DNA from: Collinsella sp. | GTDB lineage: Bacteria > Actinomycetota > Coriobacteriia > Coriobacteriales > Coriobacteriaceae | Direction: 5' to 3' | Length of the DNA: 55,977 bases | Assembly (NCBI GenBank): GCA_019419585.1 | Contig: DXZQ01000017.1 | Span: forward strand, 1 to 55,977 | In this document: one piece after another, positions 9,005 to 17,490 of the stretch | Layout of the letters: every line of letters begins with the position of its first letter | Position numbering within the stretch: the stretch's first letter is position 1 | Program-made: the position numbers and the translations under genes | The notes under the pieces: generated by a model | Database searches by the model: none | Told to the model about the DNA's origin: nothing | Seen by the model: only the letters and a program-made list of their open reading frames with translations

Positions 9005-9814
9005 ATGATCGGAACTCGCACTTCATCGTCATACACCCCGCACGTCAACGTCGACCCCGCCGACCGTCCGCTCATCCTGGTGGCGCCGCGCTGGGAAGAG
9101 GCGAAGCCGTTTTTAAGCGAAACGCTCTCCCCCAACGAGGAAATCGCAAGTGTCTTTGTCGATGCCATCCTTGCCGCCGGCGGCCTGCCGCTGCAGATGT
9201 CCATCACCGAGGACATTGAGGTCATCCGTCATTACGTCGATATCGCCGACGGCATCGCCATTCCCGGCGGCCCCGATGTCAACCCCAAACGTTGGGGCGA
9301 TGATCAACCCTACGACCCCACCCTCTGCTGCGAGATCCGCGATAGCTTTGAGTTTAAGCTGGTCGGCGAGGTACTCCGCGCCAAAAAGCCGCTCTTTACC
9401 ACCTGCCGCGGCACGCAGTTGCTCAATGTCGCCACTGGCGGCACCCTGTGCATGGACGTGCCGAGCTTGGGCGCTCGCGAGGGCCGCACGCAGTGGCGCC
9501 ATACCCACGTGCTCAACGACCCCGTGCATCCCGTCGAGGTCGTGCCGGGCTCGCTGTTGGAGCGCGCGCTTGGCGGGCACAGGCTGATCCAGACCAACTC
9601 CGCACACCACTGCTGCGTCGATCATCTGGGTAAGAGCACGCGTTTGGTCGCCAAGGCAACCGACGGCGTTCCCGAGTGCATCGAGGTCGAAGGCCAGCCA
9701 TTCTGCTTGGGCGTGCAATGGCACCCTGAGTACACGTGGAAGACGCTCGAGACCGACTTTAACCTGTGGAAGTCGTTTGTCGAAGCAGCGGCCAAGGTAA
9801 AGCAGGCCCGTTAG
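9005..9814 (+). CDS. Class I glutamine amidotransferase-like hydrolase (peptidase C26)
   Basis: A 269-residue protein of the PuuD/gamma-glutamyl hydrolase type. The nucleophile is Cys134 in FTTCRGTQLLN; the partner His and Glu are in GVQWHPEYTW near residue 240; the loop PGGPDVNP near 87 is family typical. Such enzymes cut gamma-glutamyl amides to release glutamate. Its position 52 bp after a glutamate-type importer suggests it processes gamma-glutamyl compounds brought in or made nearby; that link is inference. The ribosome site is weak. A longer in-frame reading upstream would overlap the ATPase gene and has no family similarity, so the ATG at 9005 is preferred. Confidence 0.82.
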   Translation: MIGTRTSSSYTPHVNVDPADRPLILVAPRWEEAKPFLSETLSPNEEIASVFVDAILAAGGLPLQMSITEDIEVIRHYVDIADGIAIPGGPDVNPKRWGDDQPYDPTLCCEIRDSFEFKLVGEVLRAKKPLFTTCRGTQLLNVATGGTLCMDVPSLGAREGRTQWRHTHVLNDPVHPVEVVPGSLLERALGGHRLIQTNSAHHCCVDHLGKSTRLVAKATDGVPECIEVEGQPFCLGVQWHPEYTWKTLETDFNLWKSFVEAAAKVKQAR

Positions 9815-9837
9815 TTCACGGACGGCACAACAGATGA

Positions 9838-9878
9838 GGGCGCCCCGCCGGCCACATGGTCCGACGGGGCGCCCTTTT
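9838..9878. terminator. Terminator between convergent genes
   Basis: GGGCGCCCCG pairs with CGGGGCGCCC across a 17-nt loop, followed on the plus strand by TTTTG. It lies between the plus-strand C26 hydrolase and the minus-strand Hpt gene and may serve the former. Confidence 0.75.
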
Positions 9879-9917
9879 GCCTGTACATGGCCGGCACACA
9901 CCAAAGCTCGGAAGCTC

Positions 9918-10274
9918 TTATTCAGCCGCCTCGCGTAAGGCCGACATCGTGGCCGCATATTGCTTCTGCAGCGCATGCATTCCCGCGCGAGCGCCGTCAA
10001 CGGCATCGGCGCCGCGCAGCGCCTCGGTCACCACGACCGCCGGCTCGTACAGATTATCGAATCCCAGGTTCTGGCTCACGCCCTTGAGCGTGTGAGCTGC
10101 CATAAACGCCTCCTTGGCGTCTCCTGCCGCCATGGCGGCCTCCAGCTTGTCCATGCTCTCGTCATCCAAAAACTTGAGGGCAAAGCGGGCAAGCATCTCC
10201 TCGCCCATCAGCCGAGCGCACGCGTCATCATAATTGGCGCCAATCTTCTCATACGCCTCACGCATGGAAATCAT
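9918..10274 (-). CDS. Histidine phosphotransfer (Hpt) domain protein
   Basis: A 118-residue single-domain Hpt protein, a helical bundle that relays phosphate between kinases and receiver domains. The phosphorylatable histidine is His61 in AAHTLKGVSQNLGF. The gene follows the composite GGDEF/REC/HD-GYP regulator by 23 bp on the same strand, so the receiver of that protein is its obvious partner. The ATG lies after an AAAGGAG site. No histidine kinase is in the window. Confidence 0.88.
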   Translation of the reverse strand: MISMREAYEKIGANYDDACARLMGEEMLARFALKFLDDESMDKLEAAMAAGDAKEAFMAAHTLKGVSQNLGFDNLYEPAVVVTEALRGADAVDGARAGMHALQKQYAATMSALREAAE

Positions 10275-10297
10275 GGGTTAAAACTCCTTTGGTCAAA

Positions 10298-12181
10298 CTA
10301 AATCGTAGGAAGCGCAACGACCTCAGCAGGGCGCGCCAATGTTTCGGCAATACGGTCTTGCACCTCGAGCAGGCAGTCGAGCAGCAGCGGGTTAAAGGTA
10401 CCGCACTTACCGTCCAAGATCATCTGGATCGCTTCCTCGTGCGGGATAGCATCCTTGTACACGCGCACGCTCGTCAGCGCATCGTACACGTCGGCCACCG
10501 AAACCACCTGCGCGGCGATGGGGATATCGTCGCCCTTAAGGCCGTCGGGATAACCCTTGCCGTCCCAACGCTCGTGGTGCCAGCGCGCAATCTGGTACGC
10601 ATATTCCATAAGCGCATTGCCGGCGTGATGGCGGCCCAGTTCGAGCAGCATGTCGGCACCGATCGTGGTATGCGTCTTCATAATCTCGAATTCCTCGGAC
10701 GTGAGGCGCCCGGGCTTGTTGAGAATCGCATCGTCAATCGACATCTTGCCGATATCGTGCAGCGCCGAAGCCAGGGCAATCGTGGAGCGCTCCTCGTTGT
10801 CGAGGGAGATGTTGTCGCTACGCTGGACCAGGCAACCAAGCAACAGCTCGGTCAGCTTCTCGATGTTCGTAACGTGCCTGCCGCTCTCGCCGTTGCGAAG
10901 CTCCATGACGCCGGCCATGATGTCGATGAGCATGCGGCTGTTCTTGACGCGCTCATTGTACTGCTGAGACAGCAGGCTCGTCAGACGGCGTTGCTTGGCA
11001 TACAGGCGGATGGTGTTGCTTACGCGGCGGCGCACGACACGGGAGTCAAACGGGCGGTTGACATAGTCCGAGGCACCAAGCTCATACGCACGCAGCACCA
11101 CTTCGTCGGAATCTTCGCTCGAGATCATGATGACGGGCAAATTGTCAATATTCGATCGACGCGACAGATCGCCCAGCACCTCAAAGCCGTTCATGCCCGG
11201 CATGACAATGTCCAGCAGCACGAGCGACAACTCATCGCCATAGCGGTCGACCATGTCGAGCGCCGCGCGACCGTTATCGGCCTCGAGGATGCAATACTCG
11301 TCCTTGAGCATCTCGTTGAGAATGGCTCGGTTCATCTCGGAGTCATCGACAATAAGCACCGTAGGCTTTTCGCTTTGGAAGGCCTCGATGGATTCGGCAT
11401 CGGTCACGACTGTACCGGCTTTTGCCTTAGCGCGGCTCAATAATTGGACAGCCTGGCTAACACCCTCATCGACCGTTTCGCCATTAATGCGAACGCCACC
11501 AACGCATGCCGTCAAGCTAACGCGCTCATGCCCCGGAATAATCGTGGAATGAACGGCATCGGATACTTGACGCAGGCGACGGGCAAAGTCATCAGAGGGA
11601 ATACTGGGCATGACGGCCACAAACTTATCGCAGCCAAAACGCACAAGCTCGTCAGTCGAACGAACACCGCTGCGTATGGCCGTCGCCACGGCACCAAGCG
11701 CAAGGTCGCCGGCATGGCGGCCATACGTATCGTTGAAGGCCCTAAAATCATCAAGGTCGATCATGGCCACGCCGGCCTGCATACGGGCGCTACGAAGCTT
11801 TTCCTCGTAATATCGGCGATTGCGCACGCTCGTCAGCACGTCGGTGTAGACAAGGTCCTCTTCTGCGGCCTCCCGCTCATCAATCGGACGCACCATCAGC
11901 AGAACGTGAGGCTCGCCCTCAACCATCAAAGAGCGCAGGCGAGCGCGGTACTCAACGCCATCGTTGAGCAGCCGTTCCGACACCTCATCGGAACCCGCCG
12001 CCAAGGCTTCAAGACTTGACTGGCGCAGACAGGGACACCGTTCGCCGGCGAGCAGGCAGTTAGGATCGCCCTTAATCTGATCGAAAGACAGCAAACGCAC
12101 CACGGGGTAGGTCTTCGCGACACGGGCGACCTCGGCGGCAGCCTCCTCGTCGGTTAGATTGGCCTCGTGATTATTGAGCAT
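10298..12181 (-). CDS. Composite regulator: degenerate GGDEF, receiver, HD-GYP
   Basis: A 627-residue cytoplasmic protein. Residues 1-105 are a PAS-like region with a cysteine cluster (Cys42, Cys49, Cys51). Residues 110-265 form a GGDEF domain whose active-site loop reads FGCDKF instead of GGDEF (183-187), so cyclase activity is unlikely. Residues 273-395 form a receiver with Asp324 as phosphoacceptor; the conserved lysine before Pro377 is arginine. Residues 412-610 form an HD-GYP phosphodiesterase domain with His475-Asp476, HHERWDGKGYP near 535 and the SVADVYDAL stretch, apparently intact. It should break down cyclic di-GMP under phosphorelay control from the adjacent Hpt protein. The start at 12181 is chosen because residues upstream of it are not conserved-looking; the ribosome site is weak. 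Confidence 0.88.
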   Translation of the reverse strand: MLNNHEANLTDEEAAAEVARVAKTYPVVRLLSFDQIKGDPNCLLAGERCPCLRQSSLEALAAGSDEVSERLLNDGVEYRARLRSLMVEGEPHVLLMVRPIDEREAAEEDLVYTDVLTSVRNRRYYEEKLRSARMQAGVAMIDLDDFRAFNDTYGRHAGDLALGAVATAIRSGVRSTDELVRFGCDKFVAVMPSIPSDDFARRLRQVSDAVHSTIIPGHERVSLTACVGGVRINGETVDEGVSQAVQLLSRAKAKAGTVVTDAESIEAFQSEKPTVLIVDDSEMNRAILNEMLKDEYCILEADNGRAALDMVDRYGDELSLVLLDIVMPGMNGFEVLGDLSRRSNIDNLPVIMISSEDSDEVVLRAYELGASDYVNRPFDSRVVRRRVSNTIRLYAKQRRLTSLLSQQYNERVKNSRMLIDIMAGVMELRNGESGRHVTNIEKLTELLLGCLVQRSDNISLDNEERSTIALASALHDIGKMSIDDAILNKPGRLTSEEFEIMKTHTTIGADMLLELGRHHAGNALMEYAYQIARWHHERWDGKGYPDGLKGDDIPIAAQVVSVADVYDALTSVRVYKDAIPHEEAIQMILDGKCGTFNPLLLDCLLEVQDRIAETLARPAEVVALPTI

Positions 12182-12392
12182 AGGGGGCCCTTTCAGTAGT
12201 TTTGCTTGGTAGCAGTGGGTGCCAAATGTTACAAGGATAGCACCTTGTCGATGCAGGTACGCACGTGAATACCGTTTCTTTTTCATGAGTTGGCAGACGG
12301 TAGGGCTGAAGCCGCAGCCGTAAGGTTCTGGGCGCATCTGTTAACACGGTCGAAATGTTTACGGGAAAAGCCCGTTTTGATTATTGCGGCTG
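12182..12392. other. Intergenic spacer with weak hairpins
   Basis: These 211 bp hold only short imperfect hairpins: ACAAGG/CCTTGT at 12230-12247, and ACGGG/CCCGT at 12359-12376, which could weakly terminate the minus-strand hydrolase gene. No promoter stands out. Confidence 0.4.
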
Positions 12393-13202
12393 CTAGAACC
12401 CTAGGACGCCACGGACGGCCTGGGCAGCCGCTACCGGTCGATCGCGCAGCCCGTTGTGCGCGCCGGGGACCGTTACGAGCGGACAGCCCAAAAGCTCAGC
12501 CGACGCTCTCGTGCCCGCTTCGCGGGGCGTGCCAATCGAGAGCTCGCCCAAAAACACGGCGGCCACCGTTTTCGATGCGCGGACGCGATCCCAATCGGGA
12601 ACGCAGGTCATAATGATCCCGTATTCGTTTGCCATAAAGCTGCGGCCGTTGCGCAGGGCATGCTTGGCTTCCGCCTCGGTTGTCTTGGGAGCTTGAGGAT
12701 CCGAATCACCGATGGCACTCAGGAAGGCTCTTAATGCCCTCGAGACCTTTCCCGCAGCAATCATCTCGAGCAAAACCGGGGCCGTGCCCAGGCCAGCGCC
12801 CTCGTTTGTCACGGCGGGTTCGTGCAGCATCGCGCGCGAGACAATGGCCGGGTTTGTACGGAGAAGCTCCAGGGTCACCAGCGTACCGGCGCTGTGCGCG
12901 AGGACATTTGCCGGGGCGCCGACATGCTCGATAACGGCCTGCAGGTCGGCGGCCTGGGCGGCGAGGTCGTAGCGCCCGTCCGCGGCATCGCCGCTCTCGC
13001 CGCAACCGCGGCGGTCGTAGGCAATTACGCGATAGCCGCAGGCGAGCTCGCGGGCGATCCCGTCAAAAAATGTGCCGTCGACGCAAGCGCCGTGCACGCA
13101 CACCAAGGCAGGCGCATCCGACGGCACGCCCGGCTCGGCAAACTCGCGACAGGCAATCGTGGTGCCCGCATTCTCGACCGTAAAATCCATGTTGTGCCCC
13201 AT
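12393..13202 (-). CDS. Alpha/beta hydrolase
   Basis: A 269-residue alpha/beta-hydrolase fold protein. It has the oxyanion-hole motif VCVHGACVDG near residue 35, YDRRGCGESGD near 65, the nucleophile elbow LAHSAGT near 103, and the terminal histidine in PGAHNGLRD. The family covers esterases, haloperoxidase-like enzymes and others; the substrate cannot be told. The start was placed at the ATG 7 nt after AAGGTG; four codons later there is another ATG without a clear site. It stands alone on the minus strand, divergent from the radical SAM gene. Confidence 0.78.
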   Translation of the reverse strand: MGHNMDFTVENAGTTIACREFAEPGVPSDAPALVCVHGACVDGTFFDGIARELACGYRVIAYDRRGCGESGDAADGRYDLAAQAADLQAVIEHVGAPANVLAHSAGTLVTLELLRTNPAIVSRAMLHEPAVTNEGAGLGTAPVLLEMIAAGKVSRALRAFLSAIGDSDPQAPKTTEAEAKHALRNGRSFMANEYGIIMTCVPDWDRVRASKTVAAVFLGELSIGTPREAGTRASAELLGCPLVTVPGAHNGLRDRPVAAAQAVRGVLGF

Positions 13203-13366
13203 CGTCTTGCACCTTGTTAACGCATTAACTGTACCCAACCGGAAACCTCTCATAGCGCGGACATCGAGGGCAGCGTGAAAAAACGAAATCTGAAAAGCAC
13301 AAGCCCGAATCAGACTTCGGCACCGATGCTATGCTTAGGCACAACTGTCCCAAGGAGCATATGCCT

Positions 13367-14143
13367 ATGTCTACGTTTTTAAATGCCAGCCCCATCTTTG
13401 GACCGGTGCGCAGTCGCCGCCTGGGCCTTTCGCTCGGTGTCAACATGATGCCGGCGTCGGGCAAGATCTGCACGTTCGACTGCATCTACTGCGAGAACGG
13501 CCTTAACGCCGAGCGCCCCTGCCATGAGCCGTATAACACGGCCGCCGGGGTGCTCGACGCACTCGAGGCCAAGCTGCGCGAGATGGCAGCCGAGGGTGAG
13601 CTACCCGATGTAATCACCTTCGCCGGCAATGGCGAGCCCACCGCCGCACCGGAGTTTCCGCAGGCTATCGCCGGCGCCATCGCACTTCGCGACCAGCTGG
13701 CCCCGAACACCAAGATCGCCGTGCTCTCCAATGGCACGCGCGCTGACCAGCCCGCTGTGCACGATGCGCTCATGATGGTCGACGACAACATCCTCAAGCT
13801 CGATACGGTCGACCCGGCTTTTATCCAGCTGCTCGACCAGCCCGTTGGCCCCTACGACGTCGAGCACCAGATCGAGACGTTCGCGAGCTTTAACGGCCAC
13901 GTTATTATCCAGACGATCTTTTTGAACGGCGAGTACCAGGGCAAGTCCCTCGATAACACTGGTGAAGCGTACGTCGGCCCTTGGCTCGCGGCACTCGAGC
14001 GCATTCGCCCGCAGGAGGCGACCATCTACACGGTGGCGCGCGAGACACCGGTCGCCGGCCTTGCCAAAGCAGCGCCCGTGGTGCTCGACACAATCGCCGC
14101 ACGCGTGCGCGCGCTCGGCATCCCCTGCCAGGTGAGCTACTAG
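13367..14143 (+). CDS. Radical SAM protein of the COG0731 type
   Basis: The 258-residue product has the [4Fe-4S]-SAM motif CTFDCIYCE (Cys-x3-Cys-x2-Cys, near residues 32-39) preceded by FGPVRSRRLGLSLGVN, a start typical of the COG0731 group related to wyosine synthases but widespread in bacteria with unknown substrates. TFAGNGEPT near 82 matches the SAM-binding GGE-like region. Of two ATG codons six bases apart, the second is 9 nt from AAGGAG and the first only 3 nt, so the second is used. It is followed by map, 74 bp on. Confidence 0.82.
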   Translation: MSTFLNASPIFGPVRSRRLGLSLGVNMMPASGKICTFDCIYCENGLNAERPCHEPYNTAAGVLDALEAKLREMAAEGELPDVITFAGNGEPTAAPEFPQAIAGAIALRDQLAPNTKIAVLSNGTRADQPAVHDALMMVDDNILKLDTVDPAFIQLLDQPVGPYDVEHQIETFASFNGHVIIQTIFLNGEYQGKSLDNTGEAYVGPWLAALERIRPQEATIYTVARETPVAGLAKAAPVVLDTIAARVRALGIPCQVSY

Positions 14144-14217
14144 CAGAACCGCACAGACTACCCGGTACTTGGCTGATGGGGTGGGCTATACTAGCTGCGA
14201 ATGAAAGGAAGTTAGCC

Positions 14218-15105
14218 ATGTTTGACAATGGACCCGTGCCCGGCCGCAACGACGCTTGCTGGTGCGGCAGCGGCAAAAAATATAAGAAATGCCACAGCGC
14301 CTTCGACGAGCGCCTCGAGCGCCTGTGGGAAGAGGGCTGGGAGGTTCTGCCCCGCACGCTCTACAAGACGCCCGCCGATATCGAGGGCATCAAGCGTTCG
14401 GCCGCCATCAACGTAGGCGTGCTCGACTACGTGGGCGAGCACATCGCCGCGGGCATGACCACCAACCAGATCGACCAGATGATCTACGACTACACCGTCG
14501 AGCACGGTGGCACGCCGGCCGACCTCAACTACGAGGGCTATCCCAAGAGCGTGTGCACCTCGATCAACGACGTGGTCTGCCACGGTATCCCCTGCGATAC
14601 GGACGTGCTGCACGAGGGCGACATCATCAACGTGGACTGCTCCACGATCTTGGACGGCTACTTTAGCGACTCGAGCCGTATGTTCTGCATCGGCGAAGTC
14701 TCGGCCGAGCGCCAGCGCCTGGTCGACGTCACCCGCGCCAGCGTGGAGGCGGGTCTGGCGGCCGTCAAGCCGTGGCTGCCGCTATCCGTGATGGCCGAGG
14801 CCGTGCAAAAGACGGTCGAGGACGCCGGCTTTAGCGTGGTGCGCGAGTACGGCGGACACGGCATCGGTAAGGAGTTCCACGAGGACCCGTTTGTGGGCTT
14901 TACCACCGAGGCGCCCGATGTAGACACCATCATGGCTCCGGGCATGGTCTTTACCATCGAGCCCATGGTCAACGCCGGAGCGCCCGACATCAAGATTAGC
15001 AAGGGTGACGGTTGGTGCGTGCGCACCAAGGACGGCAGCGATTCGGCCCAGTGCGAGGTACAGCTCGTGGTGACCGAGGACGGCTACGAGCTGCTGAGCT
15101 GGTAG
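14218..15105 (+). CDS. map: Type I methionine aminopeptidase with SEC-C domain
   Basis: A 295-residue enzyme that removes N-terminal methionine. Residues 9-26 (GRNDACWCGSGKKYKKCH) are a SEC-C zinc motif, found in one subgroup of bacterial MetAPs and thought to bind ribosome or nucleic acid. The pita-bread catalytic domain follows: NVDCSTILDGYFSDSSRMF with two metal aspartates near 140-155, GGHGIGKEFHEDP with the metal histidine near 220, FTIEPMV near 250, and a final glutamate in SAQCEVQLVV. An AAAGGA site precedes the ATG and a good terminator follows the gene. Confidence 0.92.
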   Translation: MFDNGPVPGRNDACWCGSGKKYKKCHSAFDERLERLWEEGWEVLPRTLYKTPADIEGIKRSAAINVGVLDYVGEHIAAGMTTNQIDQMIYDYTVEHGGTPADLNYEGYPKSVCTSINDVVCHGIPCDTDVLHEGDIINVDCSTILDGYFSDSSRMFCIGEVSAERQRLVDVTRASVEAGLAAVKPWLPLSVMAEAVQKTVEDAGFSVVREYGGHGIGKEFHEDPFVGFTTEAPDVDTIMAPGMVFTIEPMVNAGAPDIKISKGDGWCVRTKDGSDSAQCEVQLVVTEDGYELLSW

Positions 15106-15114
15106 CCGTGGATG

Positions 15115-15158
15115 CGCCGGATGCTGACGGGCACGCTCGTCTAGCATCCGGCGTTTTT
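15115..15158 (+). terminator. Terminator of map
   Basis: CGCCGGATGCT pairs with AGCATCCGGCG (11 bp, 17-nt loop), followed directly by TTTTT. Confidence 0.88.
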
Positions 15159-15172
15159 GTTTGAACGTTTTG

Positions 15173-15217
15173 CCTGATAAAACCCGCCAAAATAAACCTG
15201 TCCCTTTTTGGCGGGTC
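15173..15217. repeat. Interspersed hairpin repeat (TGTCCC family), copy 2
   Basis: ACCCGCCAAAA and TTTTTGGCGGGT pair around the loop TAAACCTGTCCC. It lies between the map terminator and the next gene's ribosome site. The loop is nearly identical to those at 25404 and 54753, while the stem letters differ. Confidence 0.8.
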
Positions 15218-15235
15218 AAGCGGAAAGGACTGCTT

Positions 15236-16171
15236 GTGAACATCTTGGTTTTGCTGCCCGTCAACGACCGCCATCGCGCAATTCTTGAGTCGAGCGCTCC
15301 GGGCGAGGACTTTATCTACACGAGCGCCGACGCTATCACGCGCGAACAAGTCGCCAACGCCGACGTGATCTTGGGCAACATAGACCCTGCCCTACTTACC
15401 GCATGCGAGCACCTCCAGCTGCTGCAACTACAGACCGCGGGCTATGACGATTACTTGGCTGCCGGCACCGTGCCAGCCGACGCCAAACTGTCTTGCTCGG
15501 TGGGCGCCTACGGCCAGGCCGTGAGCGAGCACATGTTTGCCATGGTCCTTTCCATGATGAAGCGCCTGCCCGGCTATCACGACTTGCAGCGCGAACATCG
15601 CTGGGAGGATTTGGGGCCAGTTACCTCGCTCAAAAACGCCAACGTGCTGGTGCTGGGCGCGGGCGACATCGGCGGTCACTTTGCCACGCTCTGCCGCGGC
15701 ATGGGCGCGCACGTCCGCGGCATCAAGCGCCATCCACTCGTCTACCCCATTGTGTTTGAGGACATGGACGGCATGGACGCCCTACCTGAGCGCCTGGCAG
15801 AGGCCGACATCGTCGCATCCTTTATGCCGAGCACGCCCGAGACCCGCGGTCTGGCGAACGCCGAGTTCTTTGCCGCGATGAAACCAGGTGCCTTCTTTGC
15901 CAACGGCGGCCGCGGCGACCTTGTGGTCACCGATGACTTGGTTGCCGCTCTGGAGTCGGGACATCTCGCCGGCGCCGCGGTCGACGTCACCGACCCCGAA
16001 CCGCTGCCCGCGACAAGCCCCCTGTGGGATGCGCCCAACATGCTCATCACGCCGCACGTCTCCGGCTGGTTCCACCTGGCAGCCACGCTCAACAACGTCG
16101 TCGACATCGCCGCGGAGAATCTGCGTCACCTGCAGGCCGGTGAAACCCTGCGCTGCTGGATCGAGCACTAA
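15236..16171 (+). CDS. D-isomer 2-hydroxyacid dehydrogenase family protein
   Basis: A 311-residue NAD(P)-dependent oxidoreductase. The Rossmann motif is LGAGDIGGHFATLCRG near residue 140; the catalytic arginine is in NGGRGDLV near 224, the glutamate in DPEPLPA near 253, and the histidine in ITPHVSGW near 271. Members reduce 2-keto acids or oxidise D-2-hydroxy acids; the substrate is not clear. The GTG start is chosen because AAAGGA lies 7 nt before it; the longer in-frame reading runs through the hairpin repeat and shows no similarity. Confidence 0.83.
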   Translation: MNILVLLPVNDRHRAILESSAPGEDFIYTSADAITREQVANADVILGNIDPALLTACEHLQLLQLQTAGYDDYLAAGTVPADAKLSCSVGAYGQAVSEHMFAMVLSMMKRLPGYHDLQREHRWEDLGPVTSLKNANVLVLGAGDIGGHFATLCRGMGAHVRGIKRHPLVYPIVFEDMDGMDALPERLAEADIVASFMPSTPETRGLANAEFFAAMKPGAFFANGGRGDLVVTDDLVAALESGHLAGAAVDVTDPEPLPATSPLWDAPNMLITPHVSGWFHLAATLNNVVDIAAENLRHLQAGETLRCWIEH

Positions 16172-16173
16172 TT

Positions 16174-16201
16174 GTTCCGGCGTTTTGCCAAACGCCGGAA
16201 C
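16174..16201 (+). terminator. Hairpin after the dehydrogenase gene
   Basis: A perfect 12-bp stem, GTTCCGGCGTTT with AAACGCCGGAAC, and a TGCC loop begins 3 nt after the stop codon. There is no T run, so termination may be inefficient. Confidence 0.6.
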
Positions 16202-16230
16202 CCCTCGACGCTGCGAGCCCGCCAGAGCGG

Positions 16231-16279
16231 CAATCTGCCTTTCAACTTCGGCGGCATGACCAGAAGGTCAATGCCGCCT
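16231..16279 (+). repeat. Interspersed hairpin repeat with GACCAGAAGGTC apex, copy 1
   Basis: CAATCTGCCTTTCAACTTC is followed by a hairpin in which GGCGGCAT and ATGCCGCC pair around an apex GACC-AGAA-GGTC. The same leader and apex, with a different arm, recur at the right edge of the window (55939-55977). Confidence 0.7.
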
Positions 16280-16313
16280 TGTTTCAAGGCACCTTACTCG
16301 CCCAGACGGGCTC

Positions 16314-16392
16314 TCGCTGACTTTTGTTCGACCTGTAGGGACTGGCTGGCGCGGCCCTGCCTGGGGGCATTCGCTGACTTTTGTTCGACCTG
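16314..16392 (+). repeat. Two 22-bp direct repeats
   Basis: The 22-bp sequence beginning TCGCTGACTTTTGTTCGACC occurs exactly at 16314-16335 and 16371-16392, offset 57 bp. It lies downstream of the PIN toxin gene in a non-coding stretch. Its origin is unknown. Confidence 0.85.
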
Positions 16393-16408
16393 CGAGTTCT
16401 TCAAATTG

Positions 16409-16900
16409 CTAGAGCGTTGCTAAGTAATTCTTTGCGTCTTCTACGCTCATTGCTGCAACGGGTGCGTGTGAACAGAGTTTGGCATCGTTGGTGACCAGGA
16501 GATCTGCCTTTGCGCGCATTGCCGCAGCGATGATTAAATCGTCTTCGTAATCGCTATGAAGATTACGCTGCTTGCTCGCCATCCATATGTCACTCAGGTT
16601 GCAGGGTACCGGCGTGGCAAGTTGCGACAACACGTCAAGGCAATCCCATGCAAGTGATGTCGCCGCCACGGCGGCATCTTGGGACAGTGAGCCATGCTCG
16701 CGCCGATACCATGCCTTATGTTCGCTTGAAATCAAATAGAACAGGTCTTTGGACGATGTCACCGCATACAGCAAATCCACCTGCGCCGTGCATGCATCGC
16801 GTAAAAACTCAATCGCCACCGAACGACCACGTCGTGAGGGAATGAAGTAATCGAGCCACACGTTGGTGTCAACCAAGATGCGCTTTGGAGCCTCACTCAT
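16409..16900 (-). CDS. PIN domain toxin (VapC-like)
   Basis: A 163-residue PIN-fold ribonuclease. The acidic metal-binding residues are visible: Asp11 in VDTNVWLDY, Glu119-Asp120 in DYEDDLIIAAA, and Asp139 in LLVTND. Such toxins cut RNA, often tRNA, when freed from antitoxin. The gene overlaps the ribbon-helix-helix antitoxin gene by 8 bp and is transcribed after it, the normal order for a type II module. A PIN toxin with a RelB/DinJ-type antitoxin is a mixed but known pairing. Confidence 0.85.
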   Translation of the reverse strand: MSEAPKRILVDTNVWLDYFIPSRRGRSVAIEFLRDACTAQVDLLYAVTSSKDLFYLISSEHKAWYRREHGSLSQDAAVAATSLAWDCLDVLSQLATPVPCNLSDIWMASKQRNLHSDYEDDLIIAAAMRAKADLLVTNDAKLCSHAPVAAMSVEDAKNYLATL

Positions 16901-17273
16901 AGAGCCAGCTCATCTCCTCGCCATAGCGATCCGCATAGGCATTCCGTTTGAGCTCTTCGTCGTCCGATGGCTGAGCCCTGACCATATCGATTCCCGACTC
17001 ACGGCAAGCGGTAGCGAACAGCTTCGACCCCTGATCTATGAGCTCGAGCTTACGTTTGGCGGCCTTTTCGTGCTCGCGCTGTTCCGCCCGGGCACGACTG
17101 GGCAGCAGGATATCCTCGAGCGCACCGGGGCGATCGGCCAGCGACGCTGCAAGCTGCCAGAGCGCTCGCACCGCTTGGCTCGGCGTCATACCGGCCCTGG
17201 AGAGAGCGGCGTCCCCGCTCCTTTTAAGATCGGCATCGAGACGCACGTTGATCTGAGCGGCTGTTGTGGTCAT
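16893..17273 (-). CDS. Ribbon-helix-helix antitoxin (RelB/DinJ type)
   Basis: A 126-residue protein starting AAQINVRLDADLKRSGDAAL, the DNA-binding beta strand and first helix of RelB/DinJ antitoxins, followed by GMTPSQAVRALWQLA. The charged C-terminal half (about 65-126) should wrap the PIN toxin. It should repress its own promoter, which carries a palindrome over the -10 box. The GAGGGG-like ribosome site AAGGAGGGG lies just before the ATG. Confidence 0.85.
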   Translation of the reverse strand: MTTTAAQINVRLDADLKRSGDAALSRAGMTPSQAVRALWQLAASLADRPGALEDILLPSRARAEQREHEKAAKRKLELIDQGSKLFATACRESGIDMVRAQPSDDEELKRNAYADRYGEEMSWLYE

Positions 17274-17296
17274 GACCCCTCCTTAATACTTCAAAA

Positions 17297-17327
17297 CTAT
17301 CATAAAACTCTATGGTAGATACGTAAA
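17297..17327 (-). promoter_or_regulatory. Promoter and palindromic operator of the toxin-antitoxin pair
   Basis: On the minus strand TTTACG (17322-17327) and TATGAT (17299-17304) are 17 bp apart. An imperfect palindrome, CTACCATA and TATGATAG with a 6-bp centre (17297-17318), covers the -10 box, as expected for an autoregulated RHH antitoxin. Confidence 0.6.
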
Positions 17328-17444
17328 GCTTGTATAGCATTTATAAGCATTAGCCGTACTCTGCACACAAAAAGCCGCCGAGGCACACTGCGCCTCGGCG
17401 GCCACGTATCACCGATCTAGTTCGGTTTCACCCTTTGCATTCGC

Positions 17445-17490
17445 CCAGATAAAACCTACCAAAATTAACATCCCCTTTTGGTAGGTTTTA
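17445..17490 (-). repeat. Interspersed hairpin repeat, copy 3, acting as terminator
   Basis: A perfect 14-bp stem: AAAACCTACCAAAA (17451-17464) with TTTTGGTAGGTTTT (17476-17489). Its base overlaps the stop codon of the M18 aminopeptidase gene. On the minus strand the second arm ends in TTTTAT, so it probably terminates that gene. Confidence 0.85.
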
